A model generated the notes under the pieces. It had not been told where the DNA came from. It worked only from the letters and a program-made list of their open reading frames with translations, and ran no database searches. A DNA stretch of 64,000 nucleotides, taken from the NCBI GenBank assembly GCA_020912385.1, contig CP087217.1, positions 1,736,001 to 1,800,000 of the forward strand, given 5' to 3'. This DNA comes from Neofusicoccum parvum (lineage: Eukaryota > Ascomycota > Dothideomycetes > Botryosphaeriales > Botryosphaeriaceae). This document shows, piece by piece, positions 12,257 to 21,817 of the stretch; within the stretch, counting starts at the first letter, position 1; every line of letters begins with the position of its first letter. The translations under genes and the position numbers were made by a program.

Positions 12257-13042
12257 TCACTTCATCCACCTCCGCAGCTGCTCGGGCGGCGCGTCGTCGA
12301 CGAGCACATGGACGTGATCAATGCCCCTCACGCTCTGCAGCTTCGCCCAATTCTTGAACCACAGCACCCTCTCCCCCTTGGCCGCCTCGCCCAGCGGCTC
12401 CCGGAACGTCCTGGTCACGAACGCCTCGACCTGCGCGCGGGCGTCGTCCGTCAGGTCGCCGTCGTCCGGCTTGAGGGCCAGCGGCGTCTTGAGCCAGACG
12501 CAGATGTGCACGATTCCCGGGGCGAGGCCGTAGGGCCAGTCGTTCTGCAGGACCAGATAGTCGTCCGGGTCGGCGAACGGCGTCGGGTCCGTGAACGCGA
12601 AGACCGGGCCGTCGGCGTCGTCGGGGAGCGGCGTCCAGCGCAGGCGCTCGGCGAGCAGGTAGCTGGTGATGCTGCCGAACTGCTGGCGGACGGCGCTCGT
12701 CCAGTCCAGGTAGGCGCGCGTCTGCGAGGGCGAGCGCGTCAGCAGGTGCAGGTGGTTTGCGCCGATCAGCCGGTGCAGGTCGGCCCAGCTGTGCGGGGTG
12801 AAGTGGGCGTCGGACGGCAGTTGGAGGATGTGCCTGTCCAGGTCCGTCAGATGGGGGTAGGCGGCCAGGTACTCGGCTACGGTTTTCTGGCTGCCGCCGG
12901 CCGCCGCAGTGCCGTCGATTGCCGCCGGTCCCGAGGCCAATGCTGGCGCCGGCTGTTGCTGCTGCTGCTCATGTTGTTGTGGCGTGACCGGAGCTGCGGA
13001 GCAGGCGGCGGGCAAGGTGTCGCTGATATCGCCGGGCGCCAT
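12257..13042 (-). CDS. N-acetylglucosamine-induced protein 1-like (DUF3605) protein
   Basis: Member of the fungal DUF3605 family named after a Candida gene induced by N-acetylglucosamine; the biochemical role is unknown. A single exon of 261 aa starts at the ATG at 13042 (MAPGDISDTLP). The longer upstream frame is discarded because it runs into the neighbouring divergent gene. An N-terminal Gln/Pro/Ala-rich segment (about 20-60) precedes the conserved domain. Family signatures are the YLDWTSAVRQQFGSI segment, DYLVLQNDWPYG with GIVHICVWLKT, and RVLWFKNWAKLQSVRGIDHVHV near the C-terminus. It is divergent from the cytochrome b5 reductase gene with about 450 bp between the starts. Confidence 0.85.
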   Translation of the reverse strand: MAPGDISDTLPAACSAAPVTPQQHEQQQQQPAPALASGPAAIDGTAAAGGSQKTVAEYLAAYPHLTDLDRHILQLPSDAHFTPHSWADLHRLIGANHLHLLTRSPSQTRAYLDWTSAVRQQFGSITSYLLAERLRWTPLPDDADGPVFAFTDPTPFADPDDYLVLQNDWPYGLAPGIVHICVWLKTPLALKPDDGDLTDDARAQVEAFVTRTFREPLGEAAKGERVLWFKNWAKLQSVRGIDHVHVLVDDAPPEQLRRWMK

Positions 13043-13490
13043 CGCTGCGGAGGCGTTGGGGAAGTGAGAGCGCGAGCACTGGCAGCGACATGGTGAGCGA
13101 CGCAGACGACGAGACGCGGGAGTCGGGAGCGTTACCACGTCCAGCCACCGGGCGGTCACTCCAGTCGGCGTCCTGAGTGCAAGGCCGCAAGGCGAGCGGA
13201 AAGACCCCGCGCTGGCGCTCTGAGCCGGATCCTCTTGCCCAAAGCGTTGAAGGGGTCCTTGGGCTCTCGGGCGGATTTTCCCCACACCAGCACTTTTCGC
13301 GCGAAGCTCAACGTCGGCAGCTTTCGGCCGCCAAGCAAGCAAACTTAAGAACCACCATCGCGCCCCACCACCGGACGAGCCTTCTCTCGCGCGTGAGCCT
13401 GCCGCCCCTCTCCTCTCCCTCTCCCTCTCCCTCAGTCCGCCCCTCCCAATCTCCAGCGCTCCAGGACCTACCGCCCCGGAAACAGCAAAC
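13043..13490. promoter_or_regulatory. shared divergent promoter, DUF3605 gene / cytochrome b5 reductase
   Basis: The 448 bp separate two divergent start codons. The side nearest the reductase carries a strongly pyrimidine-rich leader (CTCTCCCTCTCCC-type, about 13407-13450), common in highly expressed filamentous fungal genes. No clear TATA box seen. Promoter role is inferred from position. Confidence 0.5.
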
Positions 13491-14666
13491 ATGTCGGACG
13501 CGCTCGCGCCGCAGTACGTGCACGGCGTGTACATCCCGTCGGCTCTCTTGATCGTGGGCACCGCCATTATCAAGAAGGAATGGGTGCCTTTCGCGCTGGT
13601 CATCGCCGCGCTCCTGGGCGGCTGGAAGGTCTACAGCAACCGTACGTGTGCAACCCACCACCACTCCCGAGCACGCCGCCTCCGAGATCGGTCGAATTGC
13701 CCCCCAACTGACCGCGCGACTGCAACAGAGGCCCGCAAGGTGCTCAAGCCCGACGTGTTCCAGGAGTTTGAGCTCACGGAGAAGACCGTCCTCTCGCACA
13801 ACACCGCCATGTAAGCTCCCGTCCAGCAACTGAGCGAGGTGTGGGCGCAGACGAGCCCAAACACCAGCCATTCCCTCCTCCACCCCACCGAAAGACACCC
13901 AATTCGCTGACCGCCGCGCCATCACAGCTACCGCTTCGCCTTGCCCCGCCCGACCGACATCCTCGGCCTCCCCATCGGCCAGCACATCTCCATCGCCGCG
14001 ACGATCGAAGGGCAGCCGAAGGAAGTGGTGCGCTCGTACACGCCCATCTCGTCCGACGAGGACCGCGGCCACGTCGACCTGCTGATCAAGTCGTACCCGA
14101 CGGGCAACATCTCCAAGTACGTGGCCGGGCTCAGCGTCGGGCAGTCGATCAAGGTCCGCGGCCCCAAGGGCGCCATGGTCTACACGCCCAACATGGTGCG
14201 CCACTTTGGCATGATCGCGGGCGGCACCGGCATCACCCCCATGCTGCAGATCATCAAGGCCATCAACCGCGGCCGCGCCCACGGCGACCGCACCGAGGTC
14301 GACCTCCTCTTCGCCAACGTCAACCCCGAGGACATCCTGCTGCGCGAGGATCTCGACGCCCTGGCCGCAAAGGACCCCGGCTTCCGCGTGCACTACGTCC
14401 TGAACAACCCGCCGGAGGGATGGACCGGCGGCGTCGGCTTCGTGACTGCCGATATGATCAAGGTGCGTTCCGCTCACTTTTTCTTCGCTGGAGGTTTGCT
14501 GATTTCTTGTGTCTAGGCCAAGCTCCCGGCTGCCGCAAAGGACGTCAAGGTCCTCATCTGCGGTCCTCCTCCCATGGTCAGCGCCATGAAGAAGGCCGCT
14601 GAGTCCCTGGGCTACGATAAGGCCAGGCCAGTCAGCAAGCTCGACGACCAGGTTTTCTGCTTCTAA
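13491..14666 (+). CDS. CBR1: NADH-cytochrome b5 reductase
   Basis: FAD enzyme that passes electrons from NADH to cytochrome b5 for fatty-acid desaturation and sterol synthesis, anchored in the ER or outer mitochondrial membrane. Four exons: 13491-13641, 13729-13810, 13928-14462 and 14517-14666, all with GT-AG introns and matching phases, giving 305 aa, close to the usual fungal length. An N-terminal membrane segment (about residues 15-48, IPSALLIVG...[11 protein letters not shown]) precedes the reductase domain. FAD-binding RSYTPISS, the NADH-binding [12 protein letters not shown], the CGPPPMV motif and the terminal VFCF are all present. The small first two exons (151 and 82 nt) could easily be missed by gene finders. 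Confidence 0.95.
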
Positions 14667-16104
14667 GCGAGCAGGCACTTGCTCGTGCTATGAGCTGCGT
14701 CGGGCCAATAATGTCGACGTCATGAAGATCATTCACTTCACAGCAGTGATGACATGCAATGACAGCTGGCGGGGAAGATGTCGAGGGGGAATATCAGTTT
14801 TCTATTGGGCGTATCGGAGAGACGTGTGTTTCTAGACACGAGGATCCAAGAGCATATTCGGAGCGAGAGAGCAAGAGACAGGATGGACTACCTTGGGAGA
14901 AGGAAAAAAAATTCCCACATTTTGCATTTTTGCATGGAGGTAGACAAAGTCAAGCGTTATGATGAAGAATATTTTGAACCCAATTGATTTGAAAGAACCC
15001 TTTAATTTCCTCGTCATAAGAAGTCATAAGTCGTATTAAATGGTTGGTAAGGTGTAACAATGCTCGCTGGCTGAAAAAGAAAAAGCGCGCGCTGAAAAAT
15101 GGATGCCTTGTCTGGGACAACAGGAAAGCATAGAGCAGTCGGATAGCAGTCGTAGCGGTTCAGACGGTTTGATAAAGGGGAGATCCAGGTTTTTCCAACT
15201 TTGGATGGCGTCTCCTTGTTGCAGTGTGAAAAGTATGTGTATGAAGATGATTCGGCCATCAGGCTGCTCCCTTCTCCTGGTCCTGTGTTCTCGATTGATG
15301 TGGACAGATATTCGATGCCGCTATTCGGCGCATCTAATATGAAGGGAACAGCATCTCTGATGCTGTAGAACTGTCGTCTTCTTCTCTTGCTGGAGTTTCT
15401 CTTCCTTCTCTTTGACGTATCTTCGCTGAAGCAGGCAGTCTCAAGTACTAGCAGGGCTCGCGAACTAGCCCCTCTGAAAGCAATTTGAAGAAGTAATGGG
15501 TAGTTGTGAAAGACGAATGATATCTTGAAAGAGGCTGCCTTTCTTCCTTAGGGTCTTAGAGTGAGAGGCAATTTGGGCGAGTCCGCAGGAGGTTAGGCTG
15601 GAGCACAAGCCCTTTGGAGAAACTGCAGTCACCCTCAAGTCACGACCGATGGCTGTCTCTCCGCTGGTGAGTTTGAGGCGTTCTTCGCAAAGTAACACCT
15701 GGTTAGGAACAGTTTGTGTCTGCGATCATGGACTTGATTTGACGTCCTTGGACTGGACACGGACTCTTCCCTCCCGGGCGCACCGTCGATTGCACTTGCT
15801 TCGGATTATTTCTTTCTTCAACAAGTGCCTTCAGCATGCTTACTTTCACAAAGTCACCGGACGTGACTTGAGGGTGGCACAGTATTCAGCTGAATAGTTT
15901 GACCTTCAGGAAGGACGGGCGACGACACCTCGTGCAACCGACATGGGTAGCCACAGTCACAGTGGTCGTGCCGTTGGCGGTATCGGTGGTTTGAGTGTGA
16001 GCGTGGCGGTTGGGACACAGAGTGGGCCTGCGTGGCCTCGATGACGTAGTGGGAGGAGAAGCGGCTGTGTCAACAGCAGCGGGGATGCCGTCTTCCTTTA
16101 ATTG
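14667..16104. other. convergent intergenic region, no gene seen
   Basis: The 1.4 kb lie between the 3' ends of the b5 reductase (plus) and the CCDC97-like gene (minus). All open frames are 83 codons or shorter, overlap on opposite strands and lack motifs. Presumably 3' UTRs plus spacer. Confidence 0.6.
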
Positions 16105-16863
16105 TCAAAAGTCCTGCACGCCCGTCTCGCCGGTGATCTTGGGGGTTGCGGTACCGGAGTGGATCCAGCTGGGGTCCTCGTCGTCGAAGTATTTCTCCTG
16201 GGCCTCGCGCTCCTCTTCCGTGACATCATCCCACTCCTCGCTCTCGTCGACCTCTTCGTAGCGGAAGTCTCGGTCCTCGCCGCGCAGGAAGCGCTGGCCC
16301 ATGTCGTCACGCCAGCGCGCGAGGCCCTCCTCCTTGGTCTTGACCTCGTCGTCGCCGTCCTCCTCAATGGCCAGTATCTCGCCGTTCGGGCCGCGGCGTA
16401 CAGCGATGGAGGAGGCGTCAGGATTGTGCAGGGCCTGCAGCTTGGCTTCGGATCGCAGCAGATCGGCCTCGAGCACGCCCGAGTAGCCCTTTGCACGGCC
16501 TTCGGCTTCGCGCTCGGCGGGGGTCTGGAAACGGCGCACCAGACGGTCGTAAAGGAGGGGGTCGGCCAGCTCGAGCCCCGACGAGAAGTACTCGGGGTGG
16601 GTGTCGAGGTAGCGCTTGCGGCGGTTCTTGACGCGGATGCGGTGGGCGCGAGCAGCGGCGTCGTCGTCCTGCGGGTCGTCGAGGGCGTCGCGCTGCCTGC
16701 GGCGGGCGTCCAGCTGGTCCTGCAGCGACGGGCGGTGCTGCTGGGGGGCGCTGGCTGGGGCGGCGAAATTGCGCGACGGAGACTCGCTTGCGGCATCGAT
16801 CTGCGGCGCGGTGGGCTCCTCAACGTGCATGCTGGCTTGGTCGGCGGGGCCGAGGAAAGGCAT
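16105..16863 (-). CDS. CCDC97-like (DUF2052) protein
   Basis: Fungal homologue of CCDC97/DUF2052 proteins; the animal protein is linked to the SF3b part of the spliceosome. Taken from the ATG at 16863 (MPFLGPADQ) it is a single exon of 252 aa; MHVEEP at 16830 is an alternative start. The conserved core at about 70-150 is rich in Arg and Lys (RVKNRRKRYLDTHPEYFSS, then DPLLYDRLVRRFQTPAERE). Its C-terminal half is strongly acidic (EEDGDDEVKTKEE, DESEEWDDVTEEE) and ends in a conserved FDDEDPSW segment. Assignment rests on the DPLLY segment and the acidic C-terminus. A nuclear location is likely but inferred. Confidence 0.75.
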   Translation of the reverse strand: MPFLGPADQASMHVEEPTAPQIDAASESPSRNFAAPASAPQQHRPSLQDQLDARRRQRDALDDPQDDDAAARAHRIRVKNRRKRYLDTHPEYFSSGLELADPLLYDRLVRRFQTPAEREAEGRAKGYSGVLEADLLRSEAKLQALHNPDASSIAVRRGPNGEILAIEEDGDDEVKTKEEGLARWRDDMGQRFLRGEDRDFRYEEVDESEEWDDVTEEEREAQEKYFDDEDPSWIHSGTATPKITGETGVQDF

Positions 16864-17168
16864 TGGGGGGAGGAAAGGAAACGGGCGAACGAGTGACGGT
16901 GGCGAGCTTGGGGGTGGGCGGGAGAGCGGCGGGGCGGCAGCAGCTTTTGCAAGAAAAAAGAAAGCGCGCGGAACCGGTGAGGAGCAGGAGCGTGTCGAAG
17001 TGAAGTGGCGCGTGGAGCAGCTCTGGCACCCGAAACGGGCAAAACGGGCAGCTATGACGCCCATCAGTTGCTCGCGTGCGGCTGCAGGGTCCCTGGCGGG
17101 TGGGGCGTTTCACGGCGACGCAGCATCCGCAACAGCCCTGCAGCCGCCTGCACGCGCGAGACGACACC

Positions 17169-17261
17169 ATGTCCGCTTTCACCCAGCGCATCTCGGGCGC
17201 CGCCACTGCTGTCGGCACCTTCTTTGTCTTCTTCTACCGCATCCTCTGCTGCCGCGTCTGA
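17169..17261 (+). CDS. possible 30-residue hydrophobic microprotein or upstream ORF
   Basis: A 30-codon frame begins at an ATG in good context (gacaccATGtcc) and ends at 17261. It encodes a short polar N-terminus (MSAFTQRISG), one hydrophobic stretch (AVGTFFVFFY) and a membrane-adjacent RILCCRV tail whose paired cysteines could be palmitoylated. It lies 272 bp upstream of the spermidine-synthase-like start on the same strand, so it may be a uORF in that leader or a separate small gene. Nothing beyond the start context and composition supports it. Confidence 0.3.
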   Translation: MSAFTQRISGAATAVGTFFVFFYRILCCRV

Positions 17262-17532
17262 CGCCGCGCCCACCCCCACGCCGCCCCCTCCCGCGTCCAT
17301 GCCAGCGGCGCGTCCGTGAGCGCCCTCGCATCGCACAGCACGCCCCTCCAGAGCGCCAGGTGTCCCGTTCGCATCGTTCATTTTGTCATATCTACGCGTC
17401 GCCAATCACCGACCACCTTTTCTTCTGTCCACCCATTGCCGTCTCCGCAGCCAACATCCTGTGCCGGCGCTGGTTCGCCCCTTCTCGCAACGCCAGATAC
17501 CCCTGAGCACCGCCCGGGATCCCCTCGCCCCC

Positions 17533-19245
17533 ATGTCTGCCAAACCGAAGACCGCGAAGAGCGCCCCGGCCTCCGGGCCCGCCCCCCGATCTAGAAGCCG
17601 TGACGCAAATGGCTCGCAGCTCGGCGCCATCCTCACCGCGACCGCGCTGATGGCCATTGCAGGCGTGGCGTCGACCGTCTCGCAGCTGGGCCTCTCCCCG
17701 GTCTACGGGAGCATCCCGGCAGCCATATGGCACCAGAAGAGCCTCATGTTCATCGCTCTGATTGTCCTCATCAACAAGAGCGTCTTCAAGCGCCTTTTCC
17801 CGGCCAACATCCACGTGTGGATCCCCGTTGTCGCGTTCTGGATCCAGCCAATCCAAAGCATTCTCTTCCAGTACAGTTCTAAACTTGGCCCTGTCTACGG
17901 GCCTGTAGTCACCGAGGCCCTGACATTCTATCCGTTCCTTCTGTTGTGCATGTATTCAGCTGTTTCTGCTCTCGAGGTCCTCGACCTCAGCCTCTTCAGC
18001 CGTGGCTTTGCTGAAGGCATTCCGCCGTTGGCGTGCTACACCACCTTCTCCACGGTCGAGAAGTTTGTTGCCGGTGCTCTACCTGCTTTTATGGGCTCAA
18101 ACGAATTCTTTACTAGATCCGGCCTGCAGCTTTTTGTGGCTGCGTTCTCGGCTGCCGTAGCCCCGTCGAAATTCTTGTTGCTTGCTTTGCCTGCCCTGTT
18201 CCACACCGTCCGCCTCAACCCTCACTTCCCCAGCACGACCACGACCGCTGTGTTGAACGAGACGCTACAAGCGAATCAGTACACGCTCTTGGAGCGCCAG
18301 GAGTCACTCACTGGCTACGTATCGGTTATTGAGAGTCACCAGAACCAGTTCCGGCTCCTGCGCTGCGACCACAGCCTTCTCGGCGGCGAATGGCTCGTGA
18401 CTCCCCAGCGTGCTGCCGGTGGGCAGAAGGAGAAGGAAACTATCTACACAGTCTTTACCATGCTGGAAGCTGTCCGCCTGGTCATTACCGGTTCCGTCAA
18501 CAACCAGCGCAAGGATAGTCAAAAGAGCGCGCTGAACATTGGTCTGGGAATCGGCACGGCGCCAACTGCCCTTCTCAAGCACGGCATCAACACGACCATC
18601 GTCGAGCTGGACCCAGCCGTCCACCACATGGCCACCAAGTACTTCGACCTGCCGACCAACCACACGGCCATCCTGCGTGACGCTGTGGCCTACGTCTCGG
18701 AGACAGCAGTCACCGCCCCAGCCAGCTTCGACTACATCATTCACGACGTCTTCACCGGCGGCGCCGAGCCGGCCGCGCTCTTCACCCTCGACTTCATGCA
18801 AGGCCTCAAGACGCTCCTCCGCCAGGACGGCGTCGTCGCCATCAACTACGCCGGCGACCTGCGCCTCGACTCGACCCGCCTCGTCCTCAACACCATCCAC
18901 GCCGTCTTCCCCTCGTGCCGCATCTTCCGCGACCAGGCCAAGGAGGAGAGCGGACAACCGGACGAGATGGACTTCATCAACATGATCCTGTTCTGCCGCC
19001 CTGTTAAGAAGGCTCTCATCAACTTCCGCCAGCCCACCGACGCGGACTTCCTGGGTAGCATCGTCAGGAAGCGCACGCTGTACCCACAAAAGGAGCTGGA
19101 GGTCGCGTTCACGCCGGACGAGGGCGCGCAGCTGCTGACGGACGAGACGATCGAGGTGCTGGAGAAGGGGCATCAGGAGAGTGCGGTCAGCCATTGGGGT
19201 ATCATGAGGACGGTGCTGCCGGATCGCATCTGGGAGCTTTGGTGA
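17533..19245 (+). CDS. membrane-bound spermidine/spermine synthase-like protein
   Basis: A single exon of 570 aa. The start chosen is the ATG at 17533 (MSAKPKTAKS); the frame extends upstream but that part lacks features. The N-terminal half has about five membrane segments, for example AILTATALMAIAGVA, SLMFIALIVLIN, WIPVVAFWI and FYPFLLLCMYSAVSALEVL, plus a stretch near 215-240. The C-terminal half (about 330-520) is a Rossmann methyltransferase fold of the spermidine synthase type: glycine-rich LNIGLGIGTAPTALL, acidic VELDPAVH and an FDYIIHDVFTGG strand. Such fungal fusions are annotated as spermine/spermidine synthases, but aminopropyl transfer has not been shown for them. Substrate and membrane are unknown. 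Confidence 0.8.
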   Translation: MSAKPKTAKSAPASGPAPRSRSRDANGSQLGAILTATALMAIAGVASTVSQLGLSPVYGSIPAAIWHQKSLMFIALIVLINKSVFKRLFPANIHVWIPVVAFWIQPIQSILFQYSSKLGPVYGPVVTEALTFYPFLLLCMYSAVSALEVLDLSLFSRGFAEGIPPLACYTTFSTVEKFVAGALPAFMGSNEFFTRSGLQLFVAAFSAAVAPSKFLLLALPALFHTVRLNPHFPSTTTTAVLNETLQANQYTLLERQESLTGYVSVIESHQNQFRLLRCDHSLLGGEWLVTPQRAAGGQKEKETIYTVFTMLEAVRLVITGSVNNQRKDSQKSALNIGLGIGTAPTALLKHGINTTIVELDPAVHHMATKYFDLPTNHTAILRDAVAYVSETAVTAPASFDYIIHDVFTGGAEPAALFTLDFMQGLKTLLRQDGVVAINYAGDLRLDSTRLVLNTIHAVFPSCRIFRDQAKEESGQPDEMDFINMILFCRPVKKALINFRQPTDADFLGSIVRKRTLYPQKELEVAFTPDEGAQLLTDETIEVLEKGHQESAVSHWGIMRTVLPDRIWELW

Positions 19246-19990
19246 GGGATTGTTGCTTCGTTTGGTGACGTTTGTTTGCTCTCTTGCCAGGAAAAGTTTC
19301 AGGAAAGGTTTGGCCTTGTGTTTTCTTGTATATCAGGCTATTTGTGTTCATGTTAATACTTTTTGACTGTCTGCATTGGTTGCGGTTGGGAAAATCTCGG
19401 GCTTTCCTTTGTACTATGTTGACTAGAATTGCGCTTGGTACGCAGAGAGAAAAATTATCACTTTCGATCATCGTCAGCAAGCCTCGAGCCTGATGTGTTT
19501 ATCTTCGAGAAGCGGTTGAAGATGGGTGCTGCTTTATTGCACAGCCCCGTCCTTGATATCCATACGACCACCACCGTCAATTCAGACGATTCCGCAAGTT
19601 TCGATGGGCAGTTGAAGTCTTCATCTGGATTGGGTGGTCACGTTTGCTACTACTACTCCGCATCTTAGTGGATGCTTCGGCTCGCCATGTCTTGCAAAAA
19701 TTAGACGCACGGACTACCCCAGGTGAAGATATGAGAACAAAGACAAGTATATGGAGGCGCAGTGGCACTAATCATTATTTCAATTGTTGCATGTCGTCTA
19801 TCTACTCCCCGTCATATTGCCAACTACGCGGTCTGTTGCCTCTAAGCTTGAATTACAACCAGAGCAGGTACTCACCTGTACATGTAGACGTGAATCGACT
19901 AATTCGTTAAGCATACCGACATCTGCCGCTGAACTTCGATGGAACTATTGCTACGCTCATCAAACCTCATTGCCCTTCATCAAAGAAAGC
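19246..19990. other. convergent intergenic region, no gene seen
   Basis: About 750 bp between the 3' ends of two convergent genes. Relatively AT-rich, only short unrelated open frames; presumably 3' UTRs and terminators. Confidence 0.6.
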
Positions 19991-21337
19991 CTAGACGAAA
20001 CTCTTCACCATAGCCCCCACGCCAAACGCTCCCAGCACCATCGCCACCAGAACCGCGTTGCCCTCCCACGTCAACGCCAAGTACGCCAGCACACCAACGA
20101 CGATCTCGCGCTGCCTCGCCGCGGCTCGCTGCTGCTTCCAGCGCGGGTTGGGCTTGAACGGCGCTGTGCGTCTGCGCACGTCTTCGGGATCGGTGGGCGG
20201 CGCGAGCGGCGCGTCTGCTGAGAGGCTGAGGGCGAGGGCGACGGGCTGGTGGTCCGAAGACGGGAGGAGGGGGAGAGAGGTGTACTTGAGGGGTTTGAGG
20301 GATTGCGGGTCGGCGGGGGGAAGGAAGAGGATGCGGTCGCACCAGCTGGGCCAGCGGTGCTTGGCCCAGGCCCAGGTCTGGTCGGGGGACGGGGTGGGGT
20401 GAGAGGTGGGGTCCGGGCGGTGGTGCGTGGAGTACTTGTAGGTTGGCGGGAAGGTGATGGGGAGCTCGTCGAAGCCGTGCAGGATGCGGCCGGCGCGGCG
20501 CTCGCGCTCGAGCTGGTCCGTGGCGAGGAGGCGGGAGAAGTGCTTGGTCGAGTCTTCTGGCGAGGCTGGTTGCGGGAAGGTGTGGTGATCGTCCGGGGCC
20601 GGGGCGGTGTCGCGAGAGCGGAAATTCAGGTCGCCGGCGAAGAAGACGTGCGAGGTAGGGGAGTAGAGACCGTGCAGGGCGGAGGCTGCTCCGGAGGCGT
20701 ACGAAGGCGATATGAGCGGTTCTTGCTCGTCTGCTCGCTCTGACGTTGCAGATTCGATCGCCCTGGCACCGGCGGTCTTGGATGCGGCGTGGTCTGCTGC
20801 GGGCTCGAAGATAAGGTTGCGGACGATGTTCTCCCAGTCTTCGTTGCGTCGCTTCACGGCGTCTTCCATTGGCGCAAGATGGGCAGCGACAAAAGTCATC
20901 TCCACCTCTTCGTCGCTGTCGGCGTGGGTTGCAAGGCCAAGGCGCACACCGACGGCGCCTTTGTTGCCCATCTCCCAGAGGCCCACGCCGACGCCTGCGG
21001 TCTGGATCCATCTGATGCGGTCGGCAAACTCAGGCTTGGCAAAGACCACGATGGCGGTCATGCCCACGCTGCGCTGGATGACGGTGCGGTAGGCATCCTC
21101 GTCGTCGGCATGCTTCTTGGCGGCGACGCGGACGCTTCTCGAAACACGGTCAAAGTAGGGCGTCAGATACGAGCCCCCCAGGAATGCGTAGGCGATGGGC
21201 GACACCTCCTGCAAGCTGCAGACGATGACGTCGGGCAGCTGCGCGCGGGTCGGCAAGCCCTCCAGCAGAGTTTGGCCGAGCAGGTGCGGATCGACGAGGG
21301 CCCGCGCCAGGTTGAAGGAGACCAGATACAGCAGCAT
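19991..21337 (-). CDS. INP54: tail-anchored inositol polyphosphate 5-phosphatase (Inp54-like)
   Basis: Phosphoinositide 5-phosphatase, predicted to hydrolyse PI(4,5)P2. A single exon of 448 aa from the ATG at 21337. The IPPc catalytic motifs appear in order: SLQEVSPIAYAF, MGNKGAVGVRL, FVAAHLAPMEDA, FFAGDLNFR, SWCDRILF and SSDHQPVAL. The last 25 or so residues form a hydrophobic segment (YLALTWEGNAVLVAMVLGAF) ending in KSFV, a tail-anchor layout. Yeast Inp54p is likewise held in the ER by a C-terminal tail. The segment between the GDLNFR and CDRILF motifs contains Pro/Asp-rich insertions. It is divergent from the SDR gene. Confidence 0.85.
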   Translation of the reverse strand: MLLYLVSFNLARALVDPHLLGQTLLEGLPTRAQLPDVIVCSLQEVSPIAYAFLGGSYLTPYFDRVSRSVRVAAKKHADDEDAYRTVIQRSVGMTAIVVFAKPEFADRIRWIQTAGVGVGLWEMGNKGAVGVRLGLATHADSDEEVEMTFVAAHLAPMEDAVKRRNEDWENIVRNLIFEPAADHAASKTAGARAIESATSERADEQEPLISPSYASGAASALHGLYSPTSHVFFAGDLNFRSRDTAPAPDDHHTFPQPASPEDSTKHFSRLLATDQLERERRAGRILHGFDELPITFPPTYKYSTHHRPDPTSHPTPSPDQTWAWAKHRWPSWCDRILFLPPADPQSLKPLKYTSLPLLPSSDHQPVALALSLSADAPLAPPTDPEDVRRRTAPFKPNPRWKQQRAAARQREIVVGVLAYLALTWEGNAVLVAMVLGAFGVGAMVKSFV

Positions 21338-21817
21338 CGTCGCTGCAGCGCCACAGGGTCGCGATGGGCGGCAAGGTGGAGCGGGTTGGCAAGGCAGGCC
21401 CAGGGAGCCGGTGGAGCTCGATGTCAGGATCTGCCAGAGGGCTTGCGCTAGCCCCGTCGCGGCCGAAAGAGGTGGCCAGGCCTGACCCGCAGGGGCGCGT
21501 GCGTCCGGGGCGCGACTTCTTTTTCGAGGGCCAAGGGGGCCCGAGCTCCCAATTCCCCAGCATTCACGTCACTGGCCGCGCCGTGCTCTGCACATGTGCC
21601 AGCTCAAAAACCTCCTTCGTCCTCACCTGTCGCCGGTCTCGGTGACACACACGCCCACCTCACCGCTGCTCGCTTATAAACCTCGTACCTGCAAGCGCCT
21701 GCCCGCCTCCTGAAACTTTCTTCTTCACCTCGCCCTCCCCAGCTTTGAGTTGTCGCCGCCCAACCCAAGCTACCCAAGCTCCCAAACCGCCGCGACCTCC
21801 TTCCCAGGGCCGTCACG
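21338..21817. promoter_or_regulatory. shared divergent promoter, Inp54-like / SDR
   Basis: The 480 bp lie between divergent start codons. The SDR side has a pyrimidine-rich leader (about 21709-21745), and a TATAAA-like element sits at 21675-21680. Role inferred from position. Confidence 0.45.

Noticed and set aside
12308..13096. 262-codon plus frame over the DUF3605 gene
   Set aside because: Antisense shadow; the minus strand carries the recognisable domain.
13308..14678. 456-codon minus frame across the b5 reductase gene
   Set aside because: It is the antisense shadow of the reductase and its promoter; Val/Asp/Gly-rich composition is typical of mirrored coding sequence.
18304..19194. 296-codon minus frame over the spermidine-synthase-like gene
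   Set aside because: Antisense shadow without motif.
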